In this document: one piece after another, positions 38,979-51,387 of the stretch
Layout: every line of letters begins with the position of its first letter
Position numbering within the stretch: position 1 is the stretch's first letter
Origin: Osmia lignaria lignaria
Lineage: Eukaryota > Arthropoda > Insecta > Hymenoptera > Megachilidae
Length of the DNA: 64,000 bases
Direction: 5' to 3'
Assembly (NCBI RefSeq): GCF_051020975.1
Contig: NC_135046.1
Span: 5,518,001 to 5,582,000, forward strand
Made by a program: the position numbers and the translations under genes
The notes under the pieces: generated by a model
Told to the model about the DNA's origin: nothing
The model's database searches: none
Seen by the model: the letters and a program-made list of their open reading frames with translations, nothing else

Positions 38979-39025
38979 CTTGTTCATGATTTGGCGGGGA
39001 TAGTCCCGCCTTACGAAAGCCGACT
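38979..39025 (-). CDS. 47-bp coding exon of the minus-strand gene, possibly holding the start codon
   Basis: The acceptor is strong: ACTAAC branch sequence, then TTCTCTTTTGTTTCAG just above 39025. The donor is AAG followed by GTAAAG (38978-38973). In the frame demanded by the next exon it reads two bases AG, then fifteen codons, SAFVRRDYPRQIMNK, with no stop. The in-frame ATG at 38987-38985 (MNK) could be the initiation codon, or translation could start in an upstream exon. Phase 0 at the donor matches the phase-0 start of the exon at 12760-12857, 26 kb away. No family is recognised from the peptide. Confidence 0.75.
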
Positions 39026-39113
39026 CTGAAACAAAAGAGAATAGATGTTAGTTTAATAATAATTATTAAACGAGACTAAAATTATTCATAGTAATTTCTT
39101 TATTGAATCTCAC
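39026..39113 (-). other. Possible 88-bp intron
   Basis: If the exon at 39114-39179 is real, this is an 88-bp AT-rich intron with donor GTGAGA, ACTAAC branch point and TTTCAG acceptor, a common size for short insect introns. The acceptor half is secure; the donor half is only moderate because it follows GCA, not CAG or AAG. Confidence 0.4.
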
Positions 39114-39179
39114 TGCCTTCGCATAAATATGTCAAAGAGAATTCCATCGTGTACGACACGCAAGCTAACTGTCGTTCAT
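39114..39179 (-). CDS. Candidate upstream coding exon (66 bp)
   Basis: An acceptor-like CCCCTTTTTTGCAG precedes 39179 and a GTGAGA donor follows 39114. In the frame that joins the exon at 38979-39025 (final A plus AG gives a lysine codon) there are 21 open codons, including an ATG at 39147-39145 that would start MEFSLTYLCEG. A second ATG directly at the acceptor (39179) is in another frame and stops after four codons, so it would be a tiny upstream frame. Phase compatibility could arise by chance about one time in three, and open frames of this length are common, so this is a candidate only. The alternative is that the 39025 acceptor is joined to an exon further upstream, or that this is untranslated leader. 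Confidence 0.35.
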
Positions 39180-40411
39180 CTGCAAAAAGGGGTAATTTTC
39201 TTGCTTTCTACAAGCTCGTCTTTTCAACCCTTTCCCTCATTTCTGTGCCTCATGACGGCAGCTAGTGCACGCAGGTTAGTGCTCGACCGTGCATCCACTC
39301 CTCCATCTTCACCCCCAATCTTCTCTTCTCTTCCACCCCTGAACGGGCACCACCGAATTCCCGTAATCTAATGAATGGCCTAACCCCAATATCCTCTCGG
39401 TTCAGCCACCTACCCTCTATATACTCGAGCTGTATGTACCATGCATGTAAATATGCTCATGGACGAGAGGCTCCACCGATATTGGAACGTACATACGCGT
39501 AGAACGAATTTCTTTAAAACTAAATCCACCCTGCGGCGATAATTAATTATTTTGACATTATCGCGATTGTAACCCTCCTCGTTCCCGTTTCGTTTTACTC
39601 AAGACGATAGAATTTGATGGCTGGTAATTTTCTTTGATTGTCAAATTGCAAACAAATGTCGAATCGAATCTATCGTCTATTTTATAAATTATTACTCTAA
39701 TTGAATCAACTTCCTTTGAAACGAATACTAAATTAGAACTTTCGTGTAAATTACAACCCGCAAATATGAAAACGATTGGTGGAAATATGAAACTTCCCCT
39801 ATATCGGTTTTTCTCCCAAGGAAAGCCCTAGTACGCTTAACAGTGTACATGTATCGTAATATTTAACTTGAGGCTCGGTGTACCGGAATAACAGCTAATT
39901 ACTCGGCAAGCAAGGCGAAGTTCTTTCGGCCAGAACGAGGGACGGACAAGGCAGGCTCGAGGCGAACGGTAACCCGCCTCGCGACGGAGCAAGGAAGCGC
40001 AAATGTGTTTATTTTCGGAGAATAATAAAAAGGGTCGTCCAGCGGGCGGTGACGTTGCGGCGATCGTACCGAAGTTGGGAATAATGTTTCGGACACGACG
40101 TTCGTCTGGCTTTGCCCGACCTCTTCTGCACCCGCCCCACCACCCTCCGAATCTCCACCAGCCTACCCTTATACGCGTGTCCGCCGCAGATTCAGACTCC
40201 TAATTAAGACGAGGGTGCAAGAGGGGTTTCAGGGGTTTCTCCCGGTTTCTCCCCGAAGGGAGGTGGGAGGATGTGGGTGTGAGTAGAAGGAGGGTTTTCA
40301 CGAGGTAAGGGGTACCCGTACCGCGCCGGAGGGGTGAGCCAAGGCAAAGGGGGTAAGGAATATTGATCACGGGACCACCACGGTGGCGAGGCAGAGACTG
40401 TCCGTACTCGC

Positions 40412-40415
<4 letters not shown>

Positions 40416-40450
<35 letters not shown>
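40416..40450. repeat. (TC)17 microsatellite
   Basis: About 35 bases of uninterrupted TC dinucleotides, the longest in the window, followed by GTCTCTG and more pyrimidine-rich sequence. Confidence 0.9.
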
Positions 40451-40456
<6 letters not shown>

Positions 40457-41780
40457 GTTTCGCTTAGCTAGCCTCCCTCTCTCTCTTTATCGTCTACCGT
40501 CTTGCTCTTCGTAAGCGTGTATATAACCACGCTCTCTCATGTAAGCGTTGCCGTCTTTTGCCGTTGCTCTTGGCGTGCAAACGGCACGGACCGGGTCAGA
40601 CTAAACCACCAAACGCCAGATGCGTGAAATCAGTCGGTTAGAGGCTGCCCCGCAGCCTTTGCGAATTATTGACGCTGAAACCGCGACCGCCGAGCAGATG
40701 ATGCTGCGAACTGTTCCGAGTAGAGCGTTCGAGAACAACGGACGTGCGATTCGGCGACACAAGTATAACGAATGAGAAGTTGGAATAGGGTGACACGATT
40801 GAGGTCTTGCCACAAATGAAAATTTAAAATAATAACATAGAAGATTCTTATTCTTTGCCTGCTATACCAAGGGATCTAAATTTTTTCTAAAATATTAACA
40901 TAAACGGCACAGAGATCCCCAGCTGTATTTTTAGCAGGAAATACAAAACTGATGGGACGAAACTTCTGCTTTTTGAAATCAGGAAGGTCTGAGGAAGTTT
41001 GACGCACACGCTCGACCGAACCGAATATACGTCGCAGACGTGTGTAGCGTTCTCACGAGTTTTCGAGCGATCTTCTAGAATGGCAAGGAAGAGGAAGGAC
41101 TTGGCTCGTTCCCGAGGCTACGACAGCAGCATCAGAACCGACGGACGAGCTCGAGTTTACACGACGTAGCGACTCGTCTTTCTGCCCGTCGTTCTGCCTT
41201 AATTAAATCTCTCGACCCTTCCCAGGCAAGTCGCTCTAGCTGAGAACTAGAAGTAGAATAACCTTCCTTCCCTTTGCTTGTTGCGACATATCAACATCGA
41301 AGGATTTTTCCTTACTTTTCCATAGGAACAAATCACTATTTCTTAATTTGATTAAATATCTCCGTCGCTTGCATCATTATACCGAATAATATGCAGCGCG
41401 TAGAAAATGATGGCAGATGAGGTCGATTGCGCATCGAAAGTTAGCAAGAACAGATTTCCTGCGTATAATGGACGATTGATCTATCACGGATAACGTCTTT
41501 TCTTGGTCGACCTCTTCAAGGATTCAATGGTCCGCCATTTTCATGGCTGTAGGTGCCGTTATTCGGTCCGGTAACGAACGTCAAGGGCGACCTCGACGAG
41601 GCCGGAAGAGATCTCATTGTCCAGAAGCGGAGGCCACGATAGGAGGGTTGCGCACCGCCGGCAACCAGCCAACTCAAACTTTGATATGGTTTCCTAAATA
41701 ACCAAGGCGACCGATACCGCAGCACGATAGTCCTCCTCTCGTCTCACCTCACCCACCGCCACGTCTTGCCTTCTTCGCCG

Positions 41781-41790
41781 CCCCCCCCCC
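41781..41790. repeat. C10 homopolymer
   Basis: Ten C bases in a GC-rich block that also carries three overlapping minus-strand frames I regard as spurious. Confidence 0.8.
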
Positions 41791-42660
41791 ATCTGCTTTT
41801 GCATCCACCTCGTCCGATCGACGGCGAGTACAGGGCTTGGTATCGTAACTACTGTCGAAGCATATTGAAACCCTCGATGACCTGGCTCTCCCCTCGGCCC
41901 GTGTGCTCGTGAGAGCCGCAGAACACCACCGGTGCCCTTCGTGCAAAACCTTCGCCGCGAGTGCGTTTGTCGTTTCGCCGGTAAAGGCTGCCCGCATGCA
42001 GCGTGGTCGATCGACCGCGGGAGGAACTCGCTCTCCTTGTAATACGGTCCGTGTCTGAACAATTTGAAAGCGGAGTGACAGGCAATCTGGAAGCTGCACA
42101 AGTTAAGGACAGAGCGGGCGACGCGAAGGGAAACACGAGGGAAAGGGACCACGCGTAATGACCACCGATTTATCCCCGTGGAAACGAGCGAAGAATTTGA
42201 AATTAAAATTTCTCCTCATAATTGTCGGAGAAAACCTCGCTGCTCGAAGTCGTAGCTTCGGATTACGTTCTGACAAATTGAAATACGACAGGTTGCATCT
42301 TAATCAGAGGAAAATTAAGTGAATTGTCTCGGATGTCGGATTACGTGTATGCGTTCACAGTCTAATTAAACTTTATCGAAAAGTTTTGATAAATAAAATT
42401 TTGAATTTTTAATCTAATACTTGTGACGATTATTTCCACCCCGTAAGATGAAAGTACGATAATGATCGCGAACGAATTCACGCGTACAAGTGGCGGGGGG
42501 TACGAAGGAATATCCTTCCTCGAGGTGGGGGCAAGCGGTATGGCTGTATCTGGAGGTTAACTGTTTGTCCACTAATTAGAAGCTAACAGCAGAACTAAAG
42601 TTGGGAAGTTTAAAGTTTCTTGCCTCTGCAGAAGCCTCGTACACTGCCAGCGAGTACCCT

Positions 42661-42688
42661 CCTCTGGGGGTGGCAGACACCCCAGAGG
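42661..42688. other. GC-rich hairpin
   Basis: CCTCTGGGG(G)TG, a loop of about five bases, and CACCCCAGAGG form an 11-bp stem with one bulged G. The stem is strong but too short for a miRNA precursor. Its role is unknown. Confidence 0.65.
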
Positions 42689-44010
42689 CGAACACCCTAT
42701 CGTCCTTCCACTCTTCTTCTCCGTTACTCTTTCATCCACGACTGGCTAGCGTTAATTACTAATTAATTGTTTCGCATGTTTGAGTTTTAAATGGATAAGT
42801 TAAATAGCGCATAAGAGGTCTGTACGAGGAGAACGACGAGTATACCTTTCCCCTTTTTCCTCCTCTCTCACTCTCTCCTTCTCCGCTGTCCATCCAGTTC
42901 CCTTTCTTTCTCTCCCGTCCCTTTTACCTCATCTCACACCCTTTGCGTACGATTACCGTGCAAACGGTGTACCGGTGGTTAACGAGGTTAGGATGACCGG
43001 GCGAGCGAGAACTGGGGAGCCACGCTCGTTCGTTTATTCGTTTTTCACCTCGTCATCACCTAACCCCAGCTCCGTGTGTAGTTACATAACTTATAGGTGT
43101 AAAACTTCCGCATGGTGAATGTATCGTTAGAAGGGTAATGGATTTTTGCTACCAGTCGTGTCGGCGAAGCACTGTCGATGATTCGTGCATTAAACTGTAT
43201 TTTTTTAAAAATATTTTAAATACCTGTATTTCGAAATCGCAACGAGATGCAATGTGAATCAATGTTTCGTATCAATTTTATCTTCTTTGATCAAACTACC
43301 GAGCTTACGGGACAGAAATCCCCGATGACTTCGCTTCTACGCAAGTATACAAATCGTTTCACCTCAATCTCGCGACAGCGGAGGGTAACGGTGTCGGTTT
43401 ACCCTTCAAAAGTGGAACGAGACCTCCCACGGCTGTAATCGGCGCTCAAATAAAAAGCCGTAATGCCAGATAAAACATCCCATTTGTCTAACGACGATTT
43501 TTCTCGCCGCTCCGAGGCACGCTGTATTTTCTCTTCGCGCGAACCGGAGGATGGGGGTGAATCGGGGTGGTAATCATCTTAAACACCATTGTCACAGACA
43601 CCTCGTACAGGCTGGCTGCCACTCGGTGCCACGCCACCTGATTCTTCCGTAATTGAGATGGATCGATAAGGACAACCCCCCGTGTAAAAAAAGAAAAAGG
43701 AAAACGAGCAGAGTCGAGGGCGCTGCTTTTTTAATTCGATGAGCTAATGTACCGACAGTTACATTAATGGCGTCCCCGGGGTGTCGCTTCTTTCCCCTCT
43801 AAACGTTCAATCTTGAAATCGATATTTTCTTTTGCATATTACAACTTTATGATTATAAAACATATCGAACAGGTATTTATTAGAAAAGTAATATCATCTT
43901 AGAATTTTAAGAAATCATGGAATTGATTTCTCAAAAGTAAATGACAATTAAGAAAATAATTGAATGGTTAACAAAAATTTGATATATCGCTTTCAAATTT
44001 ATATAAGTCC

Positions 44011-44022
44011 ATAAAGGGTTAA
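44011..44022. mobile_element. Possible solitary MITE end (AAAGGG + TTAA)
   Basis: AAAGGG followed by TTAA, like the right ends of the TTAA MITEs. No partner end is visible. The motif is short enough to occur by chance. Confidence 0.25.
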
Positions 44023-44788
44023 TAGATATCCTACCTCGGTCAATCCACAAAAAAAAGAAAATTCTTTTCCAGGACCAATTCCTGGTACCCAGCCGAAGCG
44101 AGCTGGCATTTAAAACGAGCGATCGTTGGGTTCCTCCATCTGCAGGGAATAATGAAGTCAGAATAGACTGTCGAGGCACAGGGCCAGGAATGAATCTGGA
44201 ATAATCGGGAAACGGGTCGTCGAAATCGAGGTCTGTTATTGACTGGCGTGCAGGAAGCAGCGGGGGCGGAAAAAGAGGAAGGAAGGCGGGAGTGTTAGAG
44301 CAGAAAGGTAGAAAACAAGAGCGCGGGGCAAATCGGTGGCTTAACCGTCCGACGGAGGGGACAATTATTTACCAGGGCGTCTAGTACGACGTTCTAGCGA
44401 CGCTAACGTTGCGTCGACGACGAGAGGCGAGAGTCCGCGGCTGTTAATTGCTGCCTGTCAGGGCCACGCAGTGACACGGACCGAGGGATTGCCTCGTCGA
44501 AGCCTTGCACGAACTTGCCAAACCCTCTTTTCCTGGGGAGGAGACCTGTGCCGGACTTCGATTCTTCTCTTCACTATCTAATCTGTCCGTATGCTCTCGT
44601 CTAGAGGAAAGCTGTCCAAATATTTCATTCGTCAAACGAGTTCCCACTTTCATAAGAGACCTGTCATCTACTCTAGTATCCTTTTTTTTTAAATTTCATA
44701 TCCTTTCTTATGTTTAGATTATCTTTCTACAAAGCACAAATTTCTGATGCATCATTTTTAAGATGTTTTCACAAGCTATGCAGTTTTG

Positions 44789-44817
44789 ATGCATTTTCTA
44801 TGCATTTTCTATGCATT
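44789..44817. repeat. 11-bp tandem repeat
   Basis: ATGCATTTTCT occurs twice in full, followed by a partial third copy (ATGCATT). Each unit contains ATGCAT, a short palindrome. Confidence 0.75.
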
Positions 44818-47790
44818 CGAGATATTTTCCTCGCATAATGAATAATACAAGACGCTCGAGGAAATCACCTACAAAGTCGCCAAAATTTAGCCCGTCTTCC
44901 ATCCCCTCCGACCCCTTCGATCATCGTTCAGTCGCGTTAGAAACAGCGAGGAGGCAACGAGGCAAGGAAGCATGGTGCAGGAACGTAATTTGAACGTTGA
45001 CAGGTATTTATCCTGCGCGGCAGGAAGCGACGCTACGTAGGCGGTCGAGCGAAGGTAGAAGGGAGGAGTAGAGAAGTAGCGTGACGACGTTAAGAGCATT
45101 AAAGAGACGTTTTCCGCCCGACACTTAGGTTTTCGTAGCCGAGCCCACTCCATAGATTCCCGGCCTATCGGCTTAGCGCTTGGCGGGTGGTCCGCAGCTA
45201 CCCCGGCCTTCGTTCCGCGTTCACTTCCAGCAGCTTCCGCGAGAACGACGGTTTGTTGCCGCTGTTACCATTACTGTTTCTCTCTAGGAAATATTTTCCT
45301 AAGCGTAAGAACTTAAGTAGCCGAGCTACCACTCGTTAGAACATCTTTGCGGGAAATAGCGTGAAAACAGAGGATCAGAGCGAAAGTATCTTCATCCTTC
45401 TAACGCCTAAGTGCCATATTTGGGGCGCGGAGTATACGAGAGTTCTGAATTTTTATTCTATTTTAATATAAATCTAGGAAATCTTTATTTTTAAAGATTC
45501 TATGGTTCAGAATGAGGGCACATTCGTTTAGAGGAATTTTTCCCAGCGCATTTCCAACCCTATTCGTTCCCCTTTATTATCTTATACCACTTGCCAGTGG
45601 AGGAAGCGAATTCCGGCAGATTAGAAATTCATTTGAATATTTTCGCAGACAAGATAGCGTTTGCGGGGAAGGGATAGGTGAGCAAGCGGTTTCGTGAATG
45701 TACACGCAATTGAATGTACTATTGAAATAGCGATAAGAAAGTGGAAATGAGAATTGTAGGAAATAAAATGTATTGAACTTTGTATCTTATAATTTCAAGA
45801 AACTAATTTTTGAAGTCTTTCAATTTATACCTGAAGTGAATTTTACAATTAATTTATTTTTAATATAAATTAGACTACTTTGTTCACCAAAATTTTCTGC
45901 ACCTTAATAAACACTAAGTTGCACGTATTATTAATAAAAATTCAATGTTCCTATGTTCACTAAAATTAAAAAAGAATTATGTTTCACTTCGTTGTTCGTT
46001 CTAGCATTTCGAAGCTGACAGTACCTTAAGAGCAAGGGTGGCGCTCGCGGTTGCGAATTATCAGCTAAGAGGAAATTATGGAAATAGATATAAATCGAGA
46101 AGAAGAGGCCAGACAGCGTTAGATGAAGCAGCCAATTCCTGAAGGGCAACGCTAGTCGCTGCACCGTCGAGGCTTGCCCGTCTTTAAAATAATGGAGCCT
46201 AAGCAGTCAATTTGAAATGTAAAGATCCATCAACATAAATTAAATATGGCGGTTCAGCTCAATATCATCAATGCATGCAAGGGTTAAACGTAAAGCAAAA
46301 TAACATCCTCAAAATTTACAAAGAAATAATATATCTAAATTACTTTCAAATTATCTTTCCTTATCAATCGAGAAGCAACCTGTCGCCAATGTCCCGGACG
46401 AACGAGACCGCTCAAAGGGCCCCATTAAAAAATCATTTCCCCATCTCCGTAACAAAGTAGATCCCGAATTTAATCGTCCTACACGAGAGCAATATCCTCG
46501 AGGTTAAGTGCTGCTCGGTTGGGTCGATTCCTTGGTGATTTTTCTGTTCCTGCCGACGAGATCCATGCTGGTCTCCCCATTGGCAGGAATTCACGCGGAA
46601 GGATCAGAAAGCGAAGAATACGTGGGCCAGGATGGGGTCGAAACTGAGCGAGTCCATAAGCTCGCGTCACGTGCAGCAGACGCGACGCGCGAATTAACAA
46701 CTCACGCGTCATATCGCGCATTATTATCCGATACATCGAGGTATATATCAAACACCTTCGCCCTCGGTTACCTCAGCCGAGAGTAACGAACGAACGAGCG
46801 CGATTTACGCTCGGCGTTTACGCGGAAAACCCGTCGACATCGTGCTCGACGAAAGCTCGTCGCCGAGGAAGGAGGACTATCACTTCCAGACGAGACACCG
46901 TTTCCACGTGCTCAGTCTCGCGTGTCGCCAGTTGTTAATATACGATTCTGACATTTCTTCTTCAACGACTGCGATCCAAGTATTTCGACGCGTTTAACCC
47001 TCCTCGAGCTTTATGCACGCGATCGGTACACTGCTTCTTCGGAAAGTTTTGAGAAATTATTATTTTCAAATTAATTTTTGCTTCTTAAGCTCTTTGTAAT
47101 TTCAACCCCTTGTACGTTAAATTGTCCAATTTAATTAACTTAATTAAAACGTAAATAAAATAATATTATTAATATTTCAATTGGCAATCTGAAAATTTTC
47201 ATTTCATATTTGCTATTTAAATATTAAGCCCAACCTGTTCTCCTCGTGTGTTTCGCTATGTGGCAAGTTTGCGCGGGCATACATACACACACGGTGGCGA
47301 GGGGGTAGCTCACGTGCGAACGAGGCATCCTTTGCCAGGAGCTGAACAGCCACTGATGAACTTGAGTCATCGATCATCCAATTAGCCGAGCGATCAATCA
47401 TCCCGCTGCCATTTGCCCCGAACCTACCAGGAGCCCTCGAACCGGCGGATGCCTACAAGCACGGTCCAGCATCCTTCTAACATAGCCGACGTGTTCGACC
47501 CCAACACGCCGAATCCCTAATCAACCCTTTTCAACGCGTGCAGTTTCGGCTGAAACAGTAACCCGCCGCGACTACGGCTTTTCCCTCTCGTTTCGACGAT
47601 TCTGACGATCAATATTCGAAGAAATACTGATGCCACAGCCAGGGTTAATTGCGTTTTATAGAGAGCCGGAGATTTCGATTAAATAATTTTCGATTCAATT
47701 TTATGAACAAAATTATTTCATCTGCATTCGGATATTCCATTAGATAGTTTAATTTAAAAACTTGTGAACATAGTTTCTGACAGACTGTAA

Positions 47791-47801
47791 GAAAGGGTTA
47801 A
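47791..47801. mobile_element. Possible solitary MITE end (GAAAGGG + TTAA)
   Basis: GAAAGGG directly followed by TTAA. It resembles the MITE right ends but has no visible partner. Confidence 0.25.
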
Positions 47802-50800
47802 GATAAGGCTATAACGTTGAATACTTTTAGTTCACCGGTTGCAGTAAAACACCGACACCTTTGTAGATGTCTTTGCGGGCGAGCAAAAGTAGATTCCAAC
47901 GAAGGGTAACGCAACCGGTAGAATGCTTAGTTCGCAGTGTATGCTTGATATACGGTTGGCACGTGAATGCAAATCAGCCCGTAAATCACAAGAACAATGT
48001 CTTAATGTCCCGGTCATACGACGCCCACTGGCGCTGGAAGACAACAGCCTTGGTTTTCGCGGGAAGGAAAGGGTGCCTTTTCGGATATTCATAGGGAAAT
48101 AAATTAGTAGGCACACGCGTCGCGAAGGAGCCATTACCGGTGTCTCGTTGCGTCTTCGTTTCGCGTAAGGGCCGCGAAACTTTTGCACTATGTAATAGTG
48201 TCTCGAGAATTAAACCACTTTTGTCCTTCTAATATTCTCTTTTTCTATCTCAACGCGGCGCCCTTTGAGATAAAACTTGAGGAACGAAAAAATGCTGATA
48301 AATCCTTCACACCCCCCTCCTACCCTTGGAAGATTTGGAAGTTTCGAGATAAAGAACGTAAGACAAAGAATACTCTTCTTTGAGTGTTCGTTTATGCCAT
48401 TTAACTTGCAAATCCTTCCACCGGGACCGCTGATACCCGTGGAACATGTGTGGAAACTGAAGAAAAGTCTTAGCCCCGCTCCACCCCCTGTTGAGGAACT
48501 ACCACCAGGAGGGTTAGACGATGGGACGAGAAACGAAGGGGCGGAGAAAAAGAGAGAGAAGAGCGTGTGAAAAATTCGAAGGAGCAAAGGTGCTGGGGTT
48601 CTCGAACAAGAGGTGGAAAGTAGCGATCCTTTGCGAAGGGGAGCCTCGAAAGGGGTATTGATACATCGGATGAAATATTTTCAATGTAAAATTTACGATT
48701 GAGCAGTTTCTTTGCAATACGCAGACAGCATAATTTCTATGCATATTATTCTATACATTATACTGATTAGATATAAGACATAGATACACATTCCCTTCCT
48801 ACTATCATCCCTTAAACATTGAATGACTGAAATTTGAATATTTTAAAACCTTAATATTTGTAATAGAATGGTATGTGCTATCTAATAAATTTGATCAAAA
48901 ATTAAAAAATTAAGGAATTAAAGTGATAATTATAAAACAATTCCTACCTCCTACTTTCAAACGCCATCCACTCCCACTTGAATCTACCATCGAAGAAGAC
49001 TCGGGGGAAAGCAAAGCGGGACGTAAAAGAGTTCAAGGAAGAATTCGTAGAACGTGATCCCGAGGAAAGGATAGGGCAGAGGGTGCATTGAGTGCACCAC
49101 CGTTCTACAGATTCTCAGCTATAACGGCACTCCAGCGTTAGCGAAGATGAGAGGATGATGGAGAAGTGGGTGCGATCAGACTTTGCTGGATAGTTTACAT
49201 CTATCTCTCTTCTCTCTGCAGTTTTTCCTTTTTTCTCCGAAGAATTTAGAGAGAAAGAGAGAGAGGGAGTTAGTCGGTTTACGATGATAGCGCGATTCCC
49301 TTTATGCTCGCCGCGGGTCCGGCGCCAAATCTTAGCTTCTTTGGCGATATCCGCTCGAGAGTTCCGTCGAGGAAGAATACCAGGGCGATAATCGCTCGTA
49401 AAAGCGACCACGTCGCTGAATATCATTATCGTTCGAGCTTGTACACTGTGTCAGTCGTAACGCGCGAAATCGTGCAATTTTTCGCGTCGATGCATATCCT
49501 ACGACCGCCATTGAATTCTGATAACCGTTCCTTGATTTTATTGTCCGCTTGGAGAAACAGTAAGACATACGCTCCAAAAGGTTGGAATTTTTATTGTTTC
49601 TTCTCTGACGATTTGTCGCAAATGTGTTACTAGCAAGATGTTACCAAGAACTTGATATTTTGCCATTTTAAAATATCAGACGAGTGATGAACGAAAAAAT
49701 GGATTAAAAATGAAAAAAACACAATGTATAGCTTGTGTAACTTTAAAGATAAATAAATATTTTTGCTGCATCTTCGATATCGTAACACCAAGATCATCGA
49801 ACCGAGCAATATAAATTTTTATTCGTACCAAAAAATTTCCATCTCGATGTCTCCAAAGTTCTCCAATATTAATTGCCATTTTTACATACACACACCGGGA
49901 AACGCGACTTCTTCCTGGGATCGTCTTCGTCGTCGCGTTTCCGTTTCTTTCAGTCTCCTAAGATTCCTCCGTAACGGCACAAATTTCCGCCGATAAATCC
50001 AGCGGGCCAAGAAAAATCTCTCCCTCGAAAAAACGAGTAATCGTATTCCCGTTTTAAATGTATTCAGTCGACAGTCGAGCGGTACACGTGTGTCGGTAGC
50101 TGATGCGTACACGGGAACGGAAAGCAGAAGGGAGAAAATGGTATAAGGAGGTAACAGGTTTCGTAAAGGATGCCTGGCCCCGTGCGGAAACACATGTAAG
50201 GGGAGGCGAACGACGAGGTTAAGGTAGGCTGTCGGAGGTTTCGCCCAAGGGCAAGAAAAGAGGATTCGGACGGTGTGTAATCTCGGCTCAGGGTGTCGTT
50301 CGTCGCCTCGATATCCTGCCGGACACGGAGAAGAAGTCGACTCCGGAGAAGATTAAGCCGTGTTCCCTTCGACTCCGGGTTAAGAGCCGGAGTCAAGGAA
50401 AAAGTTGCTAAAGGGGAATTTTCTTTTGAAGCGATACAATATCTTGAGACAATTTTTGCATAATTTACTATTCCTGTTCTCCAAGTATAATAATGCCAAT
50501 TTCATTCATTTTATATTGATTGGTCATCGATTAATTGAAACTAATTATTATATTCAATTATAAGAAAATAACCACGGTTGTAAATTATACTGTAACTTGT
50601 AATAGAAATATAATGAATCTTTAACGTCTACTATAAAAACAAATACAGAAGACTTAAGTACGTAAAGAAGATGCTCGAGAGCTTAGGGGTTGCAGACAAT
50701 TTTACACTTGTAAATAGGGCCCTAGAGGGGAGAGGTATAAGTAAATTAGACCGGACGAGACGAAAGGTTTCGATAACAGTCTCTCCCTCGGCTTTTTTAA

Positions 50801-51362
50801 AAGCTCACTCCCAGGGAATTGAGACGTCATCACGACGCTCTAGCTCGTTTCCTTTCATTCTCTTCCCCCGGCATTTTTGCCTCCTTCGAGAGCCGTTTAA
50901 CGCCAAAGCGACTTGCGTTTGCCCTCTCAGAAACGCGTTCTAGCCTCATCCTTTGTTTCGTCTTCATGAGATTTTTAAGCAGCGCGAAATGAGCTTCGCA
51001 GCTCGTCGACGAGAACGAACGATTATCGCTTGAACCGTCTGCCTTAATTTCTTCATTCCCTCCCATTGAACGACAGAAAATTAAAGAAACGAGGTATTGG
51101 ACAAGCTCGTTCTCTCTTCTCGATTTCTAAACAAATAACCTCTATACTATCATAAATGTTATATTAATTCCATAACACTTGCACTATAACTTTTAAATTA
51201 ATTATTAGAGATCGAGTACATTAGCAAAGTTCAAAAATAAATCCACCATTTCCCGATCGACTCAATTTTCCTCAATTTTCTCGAAATCAAAGATAACTCG
51301 TCCCAAGTTTCCAGTAAAAGAATCGAGCCGTGGAGAGGAAGGGCCTATCGGGGTTGAGTACC

Positions 51363-51387
51363 GGAAGGAAGGAAAGGAAAGGAAGGG
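51363..51387. repeat. GGAA-rich purine tract
   Basis: Repeated GGAAG and GGAAA units over about 25 bases. ETS-family factors recognise GGAA cores, but nothing here shows that use. Confidence 0.6.

Noticed and set aside
41694..42152. Three overlapping minus-strand frames (95-152 codons)
   Set aside because: They share the same GC-rich DNA in different frames and contain the reading of a C10 run; no motif is seen.
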